A DNA stretch of 64,000 nucleotides from Pirellulaceae bacterium (GCA_028280445.1 JANQLU010000129.1:1-64000); one strand, 5' to 3'; shown: positions 35,624 to 45,611, counted from the stretch's first letter. The notes: generated from the sequence alone by a model not told the origin. Numbers and translations: made by a program.

Positions 35624-35922
35624 ATCCCGACGACCTCAATCTCCGTGAAACCGGCGATGGAATTGAAATTCCCGTGATCGTTCGCGCTGGCGGTCGGAAA
35701 AACGAAATTCGCGGAACCCGGGACGGGCAATTGCGAGTCGCCGTCACTCAAGTCGCCGAGAAAGGAAAAGCAAATGACGCCGTGATCGCGCTCCTGGCTA
35801 AATCGTTTGGCATTGCAAAATCTTCGATCAAACTGACGCGCGGTTCCAAATCAACAAAAAAGACCTTTGAGATATCAAATATCTCAAAGGCCGAGTTGAT
35901 TGAAAAACTCAAAGTTTGCTAG
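35620..35922 (+). CDS. yggU: DUF167/YggU-family protein
   Basis: 100 residues. Starts in the ATGA overlap with yggS. It shows the DUF167 pattern: P-V-I-V-R-A-G-G-R-K-N-E-I, V-A-V-T-Q, A-E-K-G-K-A-N-D-A-V-I and I-K-L-T-R-G-S-K-S-T-K-K. The function is not known. Its 3' end contains a perfect 12-bp hairpin. Confidence 0.9.
   Translation: MNPDDLNLRETGDGIEIPVIVRAGGRKNEIRGTRDGQLRVAVTQVAEKGKANDAVIALLAKSFGIAKSSIKLTRGSKSTKKTFEISNISKAELIEKLKVC
35864..35890. other. Perfect 12-bp hairpin inside the yggU 3' end
   Basis: CCTTTGAGATAT-CAA-ATATCTCAAAGG is a perfect palindrome with a 3-base loop. It is in the coding sequence, 32 bases before the stop, between converging yggU and POT genes. It has no T-tract, so it may be an RNA-stability or bidirectional pause element. 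Confidence 0.6.
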
Positions 35923-35928
35923 CCGAGT

Positions 35929-38676
35929 TTATTTTTTTGGTTCTTCGCCGTCACCTTCGACATCCTCATGCATCCAGCGTTTCAGAATGGGCGACAGGAT
36001 TAAACAAAAGACTCCGGAGGCGATCGCGGAAATGGCAATCAGTTTAAATACATTTCCGTAAACGTCGACGGTTTCAGCCGGCGCCGGAATAAATGAACCG
36101 CCGCCACCATGTGTGACGCCAGTAAATTGCGCGATGATCGCCGCCAAGAATTGCGAGAACGCAGTTGCCAGGAACCAAGTTCCCATTACCGTCGACACCA
36201 AACGTGCCGGTGACAATCGTGTCACCATCGACAGACCGACGGGCGACAAACACAACTCACCGGTGGTTTGGAACAAGTAACCCAACACCAGCCAAACCAA
36301 CGAAACCATGCCAATTTCGTTAGCCGCCGTCGCTCCGATAAAGAAACATCCGAATCCCATTCCGAGCTGAACCAAGCCCAATGCAAATTTGACCGGTGTA
36401 CTCGGTTCAATTCCTTTGGACGCCATGACACCCCAAATGATGGTGAAAATCAGACCAAAGATCAAAATAAAGATCGGATTCACCGCTTGATAAATTGACG
36501 CTTGAACCTCACCGCCTCCGATAGTCATTCCGACGTTTTGACTGGTGTAGGTCCAATCCAATGTTTTTTCTTCTAACGGCAGTTCTTGCTTTTTCGCTTC
36601 GTCATCAAACGTGTTGACGTAATCTCGCAAGTAGGTCAAACCGGTCATCGTCAGACGTTTTTCTTTCAACATCGCTTTGACTGTTTTTTCAACACCCAAG
36701 CGTTTGACCAATTGCCCCACCAATTTCTCTTTGGCTGCTTTAATCTCGTCTTCCGACCCGCTAGTGGGATTGAGAACGGACGAAGCCTCAACGGCGTCGG
36801 TGACTTTTTGTTCGACGTATTTGTCCCAGACCTTTTCGGCATTCCATTCCGTCATTTTTTCTTCGGGCGTTTTCTTCGGCTCTTCTTCTTTCTCGTCCTC
36901 TTTTTTATCGCCGTTGCCAGCGGTTTCTGGTTTTGGAGCCGGCAGTTTGGTGGGATCAATTTCGCCGTCATCATTGAGTGCCTGAACGACATCGGCGACA
37001 GTTACGTGCCCCGTTTCTTTCCAAATCGCTGCAATCAAATCGTCTTTCGCTTTGTCGACCGCCGGATCGTAGGTTTCGGTAAATTTGCGTTTTTCGATTT
37101 TGTGGCGTTCGACGAGTCGGGCTACTTTTGCCAGCCGCTGTCCCATTTCTGGGTTACCATTTTCAAACCCTAAGAACTGTTGGGTCAGTTTTGGCAAGTC
37201 TTTGACATCCGCCTTTTCGGAACCCAATGAAATGGCCAGCGTCACCGTTTCACCGACATTGGACTTCTCGACTACGCTAGACGATCCGTTTACGCGATTC
37301 ACATTTCGGTCGGTAAAGTTGTTGACAGAACTCCCCGCTTGCTCAAAGAACGACCAGAACAACATTGAAAAGAAAGTCAGGATCATCACAACATACATTC
37401 GCTGCCGTGGCACTTTACCCAAGCGGAACATTTGTGACACCAGGTAAAACAACGCGACCAGGCCGGCTACCATCAAAATCAAACCGGCAGGCCGACTCGA
37501 TTCTTTGACCACCGTTCCCAAAATTTGCATCGCAGCGCTGTCGCTGAATTCGAATTTCTTGATCGTTTCGTCTGGAATCATCTGGACTCCACCTTTGGCG
37601 CCAAACAAAGGTTCGAATCCAGAAACCAACAACATAAACACGGGAACAGCCAAGAGTGCCCCGCCGTAAACCCACCATTCTTTCTTGACAGCTTCTTGGC
37701 TCGGAGGCATTCCCGCACCGGCTGGCAAACCCGCTTTGAAGACCGCCATGCAACTGAGGATCGCGGCGGCGACGAGAATTGCTGCCATTCCGTAAAAAAC
37801 AATCGTGGTTGGCAAATCGTTGGGATGAAAACGGCACATCGCGTAAGCGATACCGCCAGCCCCCGCCAAAATCAAAATTTGCGTCAAACTATTCGACAAA
37901 AATCCAATGGATAAATCGCCTTCTTTCTCACGCTGTCCCAATGACAAAAATGCAAGAATACCTGCGACCACCAACGTCGCTGCGACAATCCAGTTGAGAT
38001 ACGGGTTGATCGCTTCAAGCTCCTTGAGTTCCAGAATATTCAGCGTTGCACAAGAACAACTGACCAACAGCAGCAATTGAGAAATAATGGTTGGTGCAAT
38101 AAAAACAGCCAAACCCGTCAGCATACCAATCGTGGCCAACCCGAACCCTTTGTGCCAACCAAAAGTTTCACCGACATAACCACACAACAGCGGAGCGATC
38201 GCAGCACCGAGGTTGATTCCAATGTAGAAAATGGTGAAACCACCGTCACGTTTGGGACTTCCTTGCGGATACAGCGAACCGACCATCGTCGAAATATTCG
38301 GTTTAAAAAACCCATTACCGACAATCAGCAGGGCAAGGGCCGTGAAAAATGCGTTTTTATTTTCGATAGTCATCGTCAAGTGGCCGCCAGCCATAAACAG
38401 GCCGCCCAGGATGACCGCCCGGCGGGCACCAATCAAACGGTCGGCAATCATGCCACCGAAAAATGGCGTCATATAAACCAACGCCGTATAGGCACCATAG
38501 ATCGTATAAGCGTCTCCGTCCCCGTAGGTCATAAACCCTTTGATCATGTAGAAAACCAGCAGGGCCCGCATTCCATAGTAAGAAAACCTCTCCCAAAGCT
38601 CGGCAAAGAACAAAGTGAACAGCCCGGTTGGATGCCCAAACATCAGTTCTTTTTGTGGAAGGTTCAGGTCTTTCAT
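35929..38676 (-). CDS. POT-family (MFS) peptide transporter with large extracytoplasmic insertion
   Basis: 915 residues, about twice the size of a typical POT transporter. The N-terminal half has the ExxERFxYY motif (E-L-W-E-R-F-S-Y-Y-G-M-R-A) and twelve-helix character; the conserved E-Q-A-G-S-S helix is at about residue 445. Between that helix and the next (A-V-N-P-I-F-I, about 725) lie some 270 residues, mostly charged (E/K-rich runs around 600-630) and predicted soluble; normal transporters have about 30-40 here. Function: proton-coupled oligopeptide uptake. ATG 38676 is chosen for the M-K-D-L-N-L start. Confidence 0.85.
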   Translation of the reverse strand: MKDLNLPQKELMFGHPTGLFTLFFAELWERFSYYGMRALLVFYMIKGFMTYGDGDAYTIYGAYTALVYMTPFFGGMIADRLIGARRAVILGGLFMAGGHLTMTIENKNAFFTALALLIVGNGFFKPNISTMVGSLYPQGSPKRDGGFTIFYIGINLGAAIAPLLCGYVGETFGWHKGFGLATIGMLTGLAVFIAPTIISQLLLLVSCSCATLNILELKELEAINPYLNWIVAATLVVAGILAFLSLGQREKEGDLSIGFLSNSLTQILILAGAGGIAYAMCRFHPNDLPTTIVFYGMAAILVAAAILSCMAVFKAGLPAGAGMPPSQEAVKKEWWVYGGALLAVPVFMLLVSGFEPLFGAKGGVQMIPDETIKKFEFSDSAAMQILGTVVKESSRPAGLILMVAGLVALFYLVSQMFRLGKVPRQRMYVVMILTFFSMLFWSFFEQAGSSVNNFTDRNVNRVNGSSSVVEKSNVGETVTLAISLGSEKADVKDLPKLTQQFLGFENGNPEMGQRLAKVARLVERHKIEKRKFTETYDPAVDKAKDDLIAAIWKETGHVTVADVVQALNDDGEIDPTKLPAPKPETAGNGDKKEDEKEEEPKKTPEEKMTEWNAEKVWDKYVEQKVTDAVEASSVLNPTSGSEDEIKAAKEKLVGQLVKRLGVEKTVKAMLKEKRLTMTGLTYLRDYVNTFDDEAKKQELPLEEKTLDWTYTSQNVGMTIGGGEVQASIYQAVNPIFILIFGLIFTIIWGVMASKGIEPSTPVKFALGLVQLGMGFGCFFIGATAANEIGMVSLVWLVLGYLFQTTGELCLSPVGLSMVTRLSPARLVSTVMGTWFLATAFSQFLAAIIAQFTGVTHGGGGSFIPAPAETVDVYGNVFKLIAISAIASGVFCLILSPILKRWMHEDVEGDGEEPKK

Positions 38677-38905
38677 GAAGTACTCCAGACGATCATTGAT
38701 AAATTTTGATTGGTAGGAATTTTGCTGGCCAAGAGGATTTTTTACTTCAAGCCACAACGAATCGCAAGCCAAGTCTGCCGGTCGCGAATCGAAATGCGTT
38801 AGAAAGACCAAATATCCCAAATTCGGCTGGTTGAAGTTGCGCGATTTATCACGAAAATAAACTTTCTCTTCGATCCTCTCATCAGCCTATCCAAAGTCCT
38901 TTCTG

Positions 38906-40441
38906 ATGCTTGCAAAACTTCAAACATTTACCCTCTTGGGCATTGACGCTTTTAATGTCGAAGTCGAGGTCGATGTATCACCTCGTGCTGCACCAAAAAC
39001 AATTCTCGTCGGCCTGCCGGACGCGGCAGTTCGGGAAAGCACTTTTCGGGTAGAACGAGCGTTGGTGAATTCAGGATTTCAACGCCCCAACGATCGCATT
39101 GTGATCAACCTGGCTCCGGCCGAATTGCCGAAACAGGCCGCTTCGTTTGATCTGCCAATTTCTTTGGGCATCCTCATTGGCAGCGGACAAATGGAGTCTG
39201 ACAAACTCGATCAATATGCCGTCGTCGGCGAATTGGCTCTGGAAGGCAACACACGACCGGCCAAAGGTGTTTTGTCGATGGCGATGGCCGCCGCTAGAGC
39301 TGGCGTACACGGCATCGTGGTCCCACGTGAAAATGCTGCGGAAGCGGCTGTGGTCGAACAATTGGAGGTGATTGCGGTCGATAGTTTGTCTCAAGCGGTT
39401 TCTTTTTTCGCGGGTCAACTTGAAATTGATCCGACTCCGTCGCGGGTCTCGGAATGGTTTGACCAGTTTTCAATTTACGATGACGATTTTTCAGACGTGC
39501 GCGGACAGGAACTTGCCAAACGAGCGATCACCATCGCTGCTGCTGGTGCGCACAACATTTTGATGTTGGGCCCGCCGGGAAGCGGAAAAACAATGCTCGC
39601 GAAACGAATCCCGACAATCATGCCAACGTTGACCCCGGTCGAGTCGATTGAAACAACACGTGTTTACAGCGCCGTCGGACGATTGGACGCTGGCCAACCG
39701 CTGATGGCTACGCGACCGTTTCGTTCACCCCATCACACGATTAGCGAAGCGGGCTTGGTAGGAGGAGGCAGCACACCGGTGCCGGGCGAAATTTCAATGG
39801 CCCACAACGGCATTTTGTTTTTGGACGAACTGCCCGAGTTCAACCGCCGAACTTTAGAAGTCATGCGCCAGCCATTGGAGGACGGGACGGTCACGATTTC
39901 TCGCGCTATGGCTTCCACAACGTTTCCCAGCGATTTGATCTTGGTGGCAGCCCTGAACCCATGCCCTTGCGGATACCGTAGCGACCCGCGCCGCCAATGC
40001 AATTGTACGCCACCGCAAGTCGAGCGCTACATGAGCAAAATTAGCGGCCCGTTGCTTGATCGAATCGACATTCACATCGAAGTGCCGGCAACGGAATACA
40101 AAGAGTTGTCGTCACGTACTCCAGGAACATCGAGCCAATCGATGCGCGAGTGCGTTGAAGTTGCTCGCGTTCAACAACAACGACGTTTCGCCGATTTCAG
40201 GATTCTGTTTAATGCGCAAATGAACAGCAAAACCATTCGTATACATTGCAAACTGGATCGACCCGGAATGGAGCTCATGAAATCCAGTGTCAACGAACTG
40301 GGCCTTTCCGCCCGAGCCCACGACAAAGTCCTCCGCGTCGCCCGCACCATCGCCGATCTGGACCAATCCGAAAACATCAAATTGGAACATTTGAGCGAAG
40401 CGATCAATTATCGGATGCTGGATAGGGATGTTTATAATTAA
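38906..40441 (+). CDS. comM: YifB/ComM-family Mg-chelatase-like AAA ATPase
   Basis: 511 residues. Three parts: an N-terminal S5-like domain (about 1-170), the AAA core with G-P-P-G-S-G-K-T (Walker A), F-L-D-E-L-P-E-F (Walker B) and the P-C-P-C-G zinc-like segment, and a C-terminal Mg-chelatase domain. ComM is a hexameric helicase supporting branch migration in natural transformation. It may mark competence. The start ATG has a weak site. Confidence 0.92.
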   Translation: MLAKLQTFTLLGIDAFNVEVEVDVSPRAAPKTILVGLPDAAVRESTFRVERALVNSGFQRPNDRIVINLAPAELPKQAASFDLPISLGILIGSGQMESDKLDQYAVVGELALEGNTRPAKGVLSMAMAAARAGVHGIVVPRENAAEAAVVEQLEVIAVDSLSQAVSFFAGQLEIDPTPSRVSEWFDQFSIYDDDFSDVRGQELAKRAITIAAAGAHNILMLGPPGSGKTMLAKRIPTIMPTLTPVESIETTRVYSAVGRLDAGQPLMATRPFRSPHHTISEAGLVGGGSTPVPGEISMAHNGILFLDELPEFNRRTLEVMRQPLEDGTVTISRAMASTTFPSDLILVAALNPCPCGYRSDPRRQCNCTPPQVERYMSKISGPLLDRIDIHIEVPATEYKELSSRTPGTSSQSMRECVEVARVQQQRRFADFRILFNAQMNSKTIRIHCKLDRPGMELMKSSVNELGLSARAHDKVLRVARTIADLDQSENIKLEHLSEAINYRMLDRDVYN

Positions 40442-40930
40442 CTTGAATTGAGGAATTGTTTCCCACTCGGGAATTTTGTTTGATGCACAGAGAGGTCTCA
40501 ATGGCTCACAACGGCGCTTTGGAATGACGCGACAATCGATCACCCGACGATTGAGTTGTGACGGTGTATCCATGCCGCTGAAAGGGCTTCAGATTTACTC
40601 TCGGACCATTCATTTGCCGAGAACTTATGTGAGCCTAAGCTGTGTCAGCTTCATCGTCCGAGTGCTTTTCTACCCCCACTTTTCCCCACCTCGAAGTTTC
40701 ACTTCGAACGCAATTGCGCAGCTTCTGTTCGTGTCATCGGCCATTGTGACCGAAGCGATTGAGGGCTTCGCTGAAAAGGGAAAGGCAATACTGGATTGGG
40801 CAGTTTCCTGGTCTTTTCTTTCGTTCTTTTTTGAGATTCTGGATGTTTTTTTTGTACCGCTGACTCGTAGAAGCATATTCAAAAGAAGGGACAGTTTCGA
40901 GAACGAAAGAATTGAATGAGGAGAAATATC
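40442..40930. other. 489-base gene-free stretch
   Basis: No ORF here has recognisable similarity, on either strand, and the longest (444 bases, plus) looks accidental. The stretch ends with the ribosome-binding site GAGGAG of the next gene. No repeat or terminator was seen. Confidence 0.5.
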
Positions 40931-41530
40931 ATGAAGATGACGTTTCAAAAATCGCTGGCTTTTTGTGGTATGTTTTTTGCCTTGGTTTTCACGGCCAGCG
41001 CAGCATTGGGACAAGTAGAGTTTGAAATCATTCACGATGAAGGCACAGCAACGAGGGACGACTTCGTACTAAAAAGTACTTTGAAAAACACTTCAAAAAC
41101 TACAGCACTGGGCGCTATCGTTCGATACCAAGCGGAATTCAAACTAAAAATTGGTGAAGCAATTGATAGTAATGGAGTAATTACTCCCATATGGAATACC
41201 GTCGCTGTTCGCGATCTCCAATGGTATATCATTGGTGGATGGGATTTTGCCAATGGCAGAATCGTATTTCATACCGCTCCAAGCATCTTCAATCGGCATT
41301 GTAAGGCGGATAACGCTTTAGTTCGTTGTGACGACATAGCTAATCCGTTTATGGAAAACGGAAAGTACACTTTCAAAGTTGTCTGGTGGCGTCGAGTTCA
41401 GACAGGAATAATGGGACCATTGATTTGGGTCAATCTTGGCCAGTCAATAGAGACAAAAGAGGTCGAGCGCGACGCCGGAGGTACGGGCAATGGAACGGGA
41501 GCTGGTAGTAGTAATGGAAATGGCAACTAG
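40931..41530 (+). CDS. Secreted protein with Gly/Asn/Ser-rich tail, unknown function
   Basis: 199 residues. Strong site GAGGAG before ATG 40931. Signal peptide 1-27 (ends A-A-L-G-Q). The domain reads as a beta-sandwich (D-D-F-V-L-K-S-T-L-K-N, A-I-V-R-Y-Q-A-E-F-K) with a W-W-R-R motif, and ends in a G-N-G-T-G-A-G-S-S-N tail. I do not recognise the family. A standalone gene between two gene-free regions. Confidence 0.65.
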   Translation: MKMTFQKSLAFCGMFFALVFTASAALGQVEFEIIHDEGTATRDDFVLKSTLKNTSKTTALGAIVRYQAEFKLKIGEAIDSNGVITPIWNTVAVRDLQWYIIGGWDFANGRIVFHTAPSIFNRHCKADNALVRCDDIANPFMENGKYTFKVVWWRRVQTGIMGPLIWVNLGQSIETKEVERDAGGTGNGTGAGSSNGNGN

Positions 41531-41701
41531 TGCCGATCAGTTACGAACACGATGCAAAAGGTATGCTGCGACCCACTAAATTTCGTGTGGGTAGCTGGAT
41601 ACCATCCACTGGTTAACTTGCTGATCCAGTAGTCATAGCGAAATGCTTGTTCCCACTTTGTCGTTTCACACGCGCTTTACACCGAACTCAGTTGGTAATT
41701 G

Positions 41702-42397
41702 TTATTCGCCAACAGACTGTTTGCTTGTGGATTGCTTTCGTTTCCCAGGTAGATAACTTTCGATTGCATTTTTTCGAACTTCATCATCTGTAAACCATGC
41801 TGGCTTGAATTGCCTTTTTGCATAAAGTGGAGCTTGATCGAAGTAGTGTATTGATTTTGGATCTCTGCTTTGACCGAACGCCATGACCGAAAAAGCTCTG
41901 GGCGGAGTGTTGAATTCAACAACACTGACAAATGAATGACCGTGGGTATCATATTGAAATTTTGAACCCTCCGGACCAAAGGTGTTGAAGGTAAATATTG
42001 TTCCGGTTTGAAAAGGCAAACCGGCAATCGGCAAACTTTCTTTTTTGTCTGAGAATTTTTCTGCTGGAAGTTTTCGTTGCAGACGGTTTATCTGGCCGAT
42101 CGGGATTCGCCAACTACCTCGCCGTTTTTCAAGAATTTCAACAATGGTAGACAGGCGGCTGAGCAATGGAAAATCTTTATCGCTCGCGTTGACCAAGAAG
42201 ATGCCCATACACAATGCCGCTGCAACTGAATCAACATCGGAACGACAATTCCAGTTATTCAACTCATTGATGGGTTCTCGAAGGGAATTCGCTTTGGCAG
42301 GAAATTTTATTTGAAATTGCTTGAACTCCTTGTTGAGATTCGCGACCAGTTGTTCAGCATCGGCCGAGGGTTTCTTTCCCCACTCCGCTAAGTCCCA
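41702..42397 (-). pseudogene. Decayed penicillin acylase family gene (C-terminal fragment)
   Basis: About 230 residues, read from just after an in-frame TGA (42398-42400), match only the C-terminal part of penicillin/AHL acylases: D-S-V-A-A-A-L, G-Q-I-N-R-L-Q-R, H-G-H-S-F-V-S-V-V-E-F, F-G-Q-S-R-D-P-K-S-I-H-Y-F-D-Q-A-P-L-Y and F-K-P-A-W-F. The catalytic N-terminal nucleophile half (about 500 residues) is absent. Another in-frame TGA lies upstream, and then the 3' end of the SIR2-TPR gene. This looks like truncation or replacement by the incoming SIR2-TPR gene. Confidence 0.75.
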
Positions 42398-42537
42398 TCA
42401 AAGTTTCACTTCGATACTAGTTAACGCCGTTGATTTCGCGTCATTGTGGTTATCGGCCGCAAACCGACGCACCACGGGCTTACCGATTCTTCACCTGCTT
42501 TGAAGTCGGTCACAAACGAGCCGGGATTTTTGCCGAG

Positions 42538-44652
42538 TCAGCTTTGTTTGTTCAACCGTCGAAGAGTGTTGTCGAGATTCTGCTTCGCTGCGGTGAGATT
42601 TGGGTCAATGGCGATGGCCCTTTCGTAAGCGCTTCTCGCTTCTTTTAATTGGTTGGTTTCGTAGTAACTATTTCCAAGGTTGTTCCATGTGAACGAGTCG
42701 TTGGGTTCAAGTTCTGCAGATCGTTTGAGTATTGGTATCGCCTCCAACTGTCGCCCCATCGAATTGAGTACGAATCCTTTGTTGCATAACAGTCGGCTCT
42801 CTTCGCCGTACTCTAGTGCGCGTTCTAAAACTACCATCGCATCCGAGTTGCGGCCCAGCGCAGACAAGACGCTCGCATAGTCAAGTACGGTTGTTGTATC
42901 ATTCGGACGAGTTGCCACCAAACGACTTAGCAATCTTTCGGCTTCATCGACTGCGCCTTCATTCCATAACTTTTCCATGGTCCTCCGATGTTCGAGAAAC
43001 TTAGCGTCAGACATTGTCGATTCAGGCGGATGCTGGCTAGTCGAACTCTCATTACTCTTATCCGTCCGCATGGCAAACGATTTTCCCAAAGCTCGCGGTA
43101 GCGACTTTAGCCAAGTCCATAGGCGTGCAAATGCAGGGGTCGACAAACCTGCGGAAGACTGACTGTTGGCAAACACAGCACGTGTGGAGGCCAACCGCAG
43201 CTTGTCATCCATAACAACACAAACACGCATGGCCCTATCCATGTTCGCTAATGCCTCCTTCCAGCGCCTTGCCTCGGAAAGAAAGATCGCCTTTGATTCC
43301 AACGCTAACATCCACTCCCTTGCAATTGGGGCATAATTCGCGGGTCCTTCTTTGACCAAAGTATCGTAAGGAATGATCAATTCGAGAATCGGAAACACGT
43401 CATTGGCTAAAACCCGAATCGCTCTTTTGCATCTATTTCGGATCTTTTGGTTGCGACTCAAAGCGATCGCCTTTGCACGTGAAATCTTCAGCCACCAATT
43501 CGACGCATTATACTTTGCAAGGATCACAGCACTCGCGTGCAACGCGGCATATGCATCTTCTGTGTTTAGGTGACGGCCGTCACGCATTGTGACGCCATCC
43601 GATATCTTGATCACATTCAGATAGTCCTGCGTTTTCTTGTCGAGAGGTGGATCAATACTCAGATCGATGATTTCTGGATGACGATCCGTAAGTAGTTTCA
43701 GGGGACCAAGTGCTAGGTCTCCTCGGTGTATCTGGCTTAGAAACGTCGACAATGCGTAAAGTCGATCGTTCTCACTCATATTCAGTAGATGCTTCGTGAC
43801 CGCTCGTCTGAATGCCATTGAATCGCCAGTTGATTCAGCTGTTCTGTTCATCACAGTGAACGCATCGAGAATGCTGGTTGTCTCACCTGCCACCGCAAGA
43901 CATGTCCCGGAAAACATATCGCTCCAAGCTCGAGGAGGCTGGACTTGATGCGGGGAACTCTTAGACTCATGGATAATCCAGACGGCATTTTGTAAAGGAC
44001 AACGCTTGAGTAAATCGTGGACATCCGGATCGTAGGCACCAGAATAACCGACAAATAGTACTGTGGCATTGTCTAACCGGTCCGCAAGAATAGCATGGTG
44101 AAAGTGATCGTACGAATTGACTAGATCGGCCGATGTGATACCGAGATCCTCGCCAATCATTCCATGCAGGTGGAAAATTGCATTGGCCGACGAGTCAATA
44201 CACTTGTTTGACCACCGCGACTTACTCCAAGACTTGGCTAAATCGTGAGATTCGAATGATTCGAGCAGATTATCGAGGATCAGGTCGAAGTTGGTTGTAA
44301 GAATGGTCTGTAATCGATACTCCGTTGACATTTTGGCGATTTGACGATGAACACGATTCGGTTCGCGCGAATTCATCCAATGAAGCGCTTTTAGTGGCTC
44401 GTCGCCGAACATGGAACGAAGCGTTGCGAAGAACTCCGTAATTGGCAGCTCTAGAAACGCACGATGAATTGCATCAAATTCTGCACCGACAAATCGCCGC
44501 ATTAGGTCATCAGTTGGATATATCGCGTGTAAGTAGTCGCCCATCAAGCCAGCGAAGGTGGGAATGCAGCTCGGCGCCCCGCGTGATACTCCTGCACCTG
44601 CAAAGATAACTAGGTTTTCAGCTTTCGAAACCAATTGGATAACTTCGTCCAT
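42538..44652 (-). CDS. SIR2-like domain protein with TPR repeats
   Basis: 704 residues. An N-terminal SIR2-like domain (about 1-270): G-A-G-V-S at 19-23, T-T-N-F-D at 129-133, H-L-H-G with probable catalytic His163, and G-Y-S-G at 202-205. A helical middle follows, then TPR repeats at about 560-704 (N-L-G-N-S-Y-Y-E ... A-R-S-A-Y-E-R-A-I-A-I-D-P-N). SIR2 fused to a repeat sensor is a known design for NAD-depleting defence proteins, but I infer that role. A small ORF (44720-44806) with a GGAG site lies upstream and could be a leader; confidence low. Downstream lies a decayed acylase, consistent with gene acquisition. Confidence 0.78.
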   Translation of the reverse strand: MDEVIQLVSKAENLVIFAGAGVSRGAPSCIPTFAGLMGDYLHAIYPTDDLMRRFVGAEFDAIHRAFLELPITEFFATLRSMFGDEPLKALHWMNSREPNRVHRQIAKMSTEYRLQTILTTNFDLILDNLLESFESHDLAKSWSKSRWSNKCIDSSANAIFHLHGMIGEDLGITSADLVNSYDHFHHAILADRLDNATVLFVGYSGAYDPDVHDLLKRCPLQNAVWIIHESKSSPHQVQPPRAWSDMFSGTCLAVAGETTSILDAFTVMNRTAESTGDSMAFRRAVTKHLLNMSENDRLYALSTFLSQIHRGDLALGPLKLLTDRHPEIIDLSIDPPLDKKTQDYLNVIKISDGVTMRDGRHLNTEDAYAALHASAVILAKYNASNWWLKISRAKAIALSRNQKIRNRCKRAIRVLANDVFPILELIIPYDTLVKEGPANYAPIAREWMLALESKAIFLSEARRWKEALANMDRAMRVCVVMDDKLRLASTRAVFANSQSSAGLSTPAFARLWTWLKSLPRALGKSFAMRTDKSNESSTSQHPPESTMSDAKFLEHRRTMEKLWNEGAVDEAERLLSRLVATRPNDTTTVLDYASVLSALGRNSDAMVVLERALEYGEESRLLCNKGFVLNSMGRQLEAIPILKRSAELEPNDSFTWNNLGNSYYETNQLKEARSAYERAIAIDPNLTAAKQNLDNTLRRLNKQS

Positions 44653-44879
44653 AGCACTTCGCCGCTGCCAAATAACCCGCTAACTTTTCACAAGTAAATC
44701 GTACGTACCGGCAGTTACGCTAGATAACATTTTTTTTGAGACACATTACAGAATTATCTTGCATAACGATTGGCCTGTCCAACTCTGCTGCTGCTTTACC
44801 ATCCATGATTGAAACTCCGTGAACATTGGTTGTTAAGTATTTCAATTGAACGAGCAACAAACTACGAGTTGACGCGTAA

Positions 44880-44906
44880 ATCACTGGCTGGGGCCAGTGG
44901 CACCCG
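44880..44906. repeat. Short palindromic repeat, family D
   Basis: ATCACTGGCTGGGGCCAGTG then GCACCCG. It closely matches 22547-22572. It lies in the 386-base gene-free stretch (44653-45038) upstream of the SIR2-TPR gene; nothing else was seen there besides a doubtful 28-codon ORF (44720-44806, minus). Confidence 0.7.
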
Positions 44907-45038
44907 ACCGATTGATTCAAATATCCCAATTTTGCAGGACCCAATGCAGGGTTTCTGATCTACCGTTGGAATCAAGTTGCTCGATCCTGGTTTGGCAAAC
45001 TATTTTTATCCAGCTTGATTCGCAAACGGAGGAAAGAA

Positions 45039-45611
45039 ATGACAACCGCAGAAACGGTCTCAAAAAACGGACTTTCTGATTTCCAATTCGGAACAAAAAC
45101 GTTCTTGTTGTGGGTGATTGTCGCTGCGATCACTGTTTCGGCCATTCTTACCTTGGGGACGGCATCGTCCTACGTAATCGCAATACACTCAGCGATCGTA
45201 TTGTTTCTGTGGAATCGTGTTACAAAAAACTGGTCCAACAAAAACGACGACCAGAAATTCGGGGCAATCGCCATTTTGTGCCTGACATTTTTGGTAACGC
45301 CATGCACCTTTTGCATTTCCTGGCTCAACAACGATGTTCGCGAGAACCGGATGGTTGCCATTAACAAATCGTATACCAACGTACAGGATTGTGACGTGTC
45401 CATTTATGACGTCAAAGGATTAGTGCGATTGAACGTTAGTGCTACCGTCAAAAACAGATCCGATTTTGAGAATCTGCGCCGCCGCACATTGAGGATGGCA
45501 ACTGAGATCGAAGGAGATTCAGCTCACTGGCGAGTTTTTATTCAAGATGAAAATCGCCTGATCGACGTGTATGAGATGGAATTGGTTTCGCAGGAAAGAA
45601 ATCGTTCATAG
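45039..45611 (+). CDS. Membrane protein, unknown function
   Basis: 190 residues. ATG 45039 with GGAGG close by. Three membrane segments (about 22-42, 44-62 and 74-95), then a soluble C-terminal domain (about 100-190) with V-R-L-N-V-S-A-T-V-K-N strand character. The family is not recognised. It stands alone between the SIR2-TPR gene and a selenoprotein gene. Confidence 0.65.
   Translation: MTTAETVSKNGLSDFQFGTKTFLLWVIVAAITVSAILTLGTASSYVIAIHSAIVLFLWNRVTKNWSNKNDDQKFGAIAILCLTFLVTPCTFCISWLNNDVRENRMVAINKSYTNVQDCDVSIYDVKGLVRLNVSATVKNRSDFENLRRRTLRMATEIEGDSAHWRVFIQDENRLIDVYEMELVSQERNRS

Noticed and set aside
40476..40919. 147-codon ORF in the 40.4-40.9 kb gap
   Set aside because: No domain, signal peptide or ribosome-binding site; the composition looks accidental.
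42398..42400. In-frame TGA in the acylase remnant as another Sec codon
   Set aside because: It is not at a Cys position of the family, the N-terminal catalytic half is missing, and a second in-frame stop lies upstream; decay explains it.
44720..44806. 28-codon ORF upstream of the SIR2-TPR gene
   Set aside because: It has a GGAG site but is too short and without similarity to call; noted only as a possible leader.
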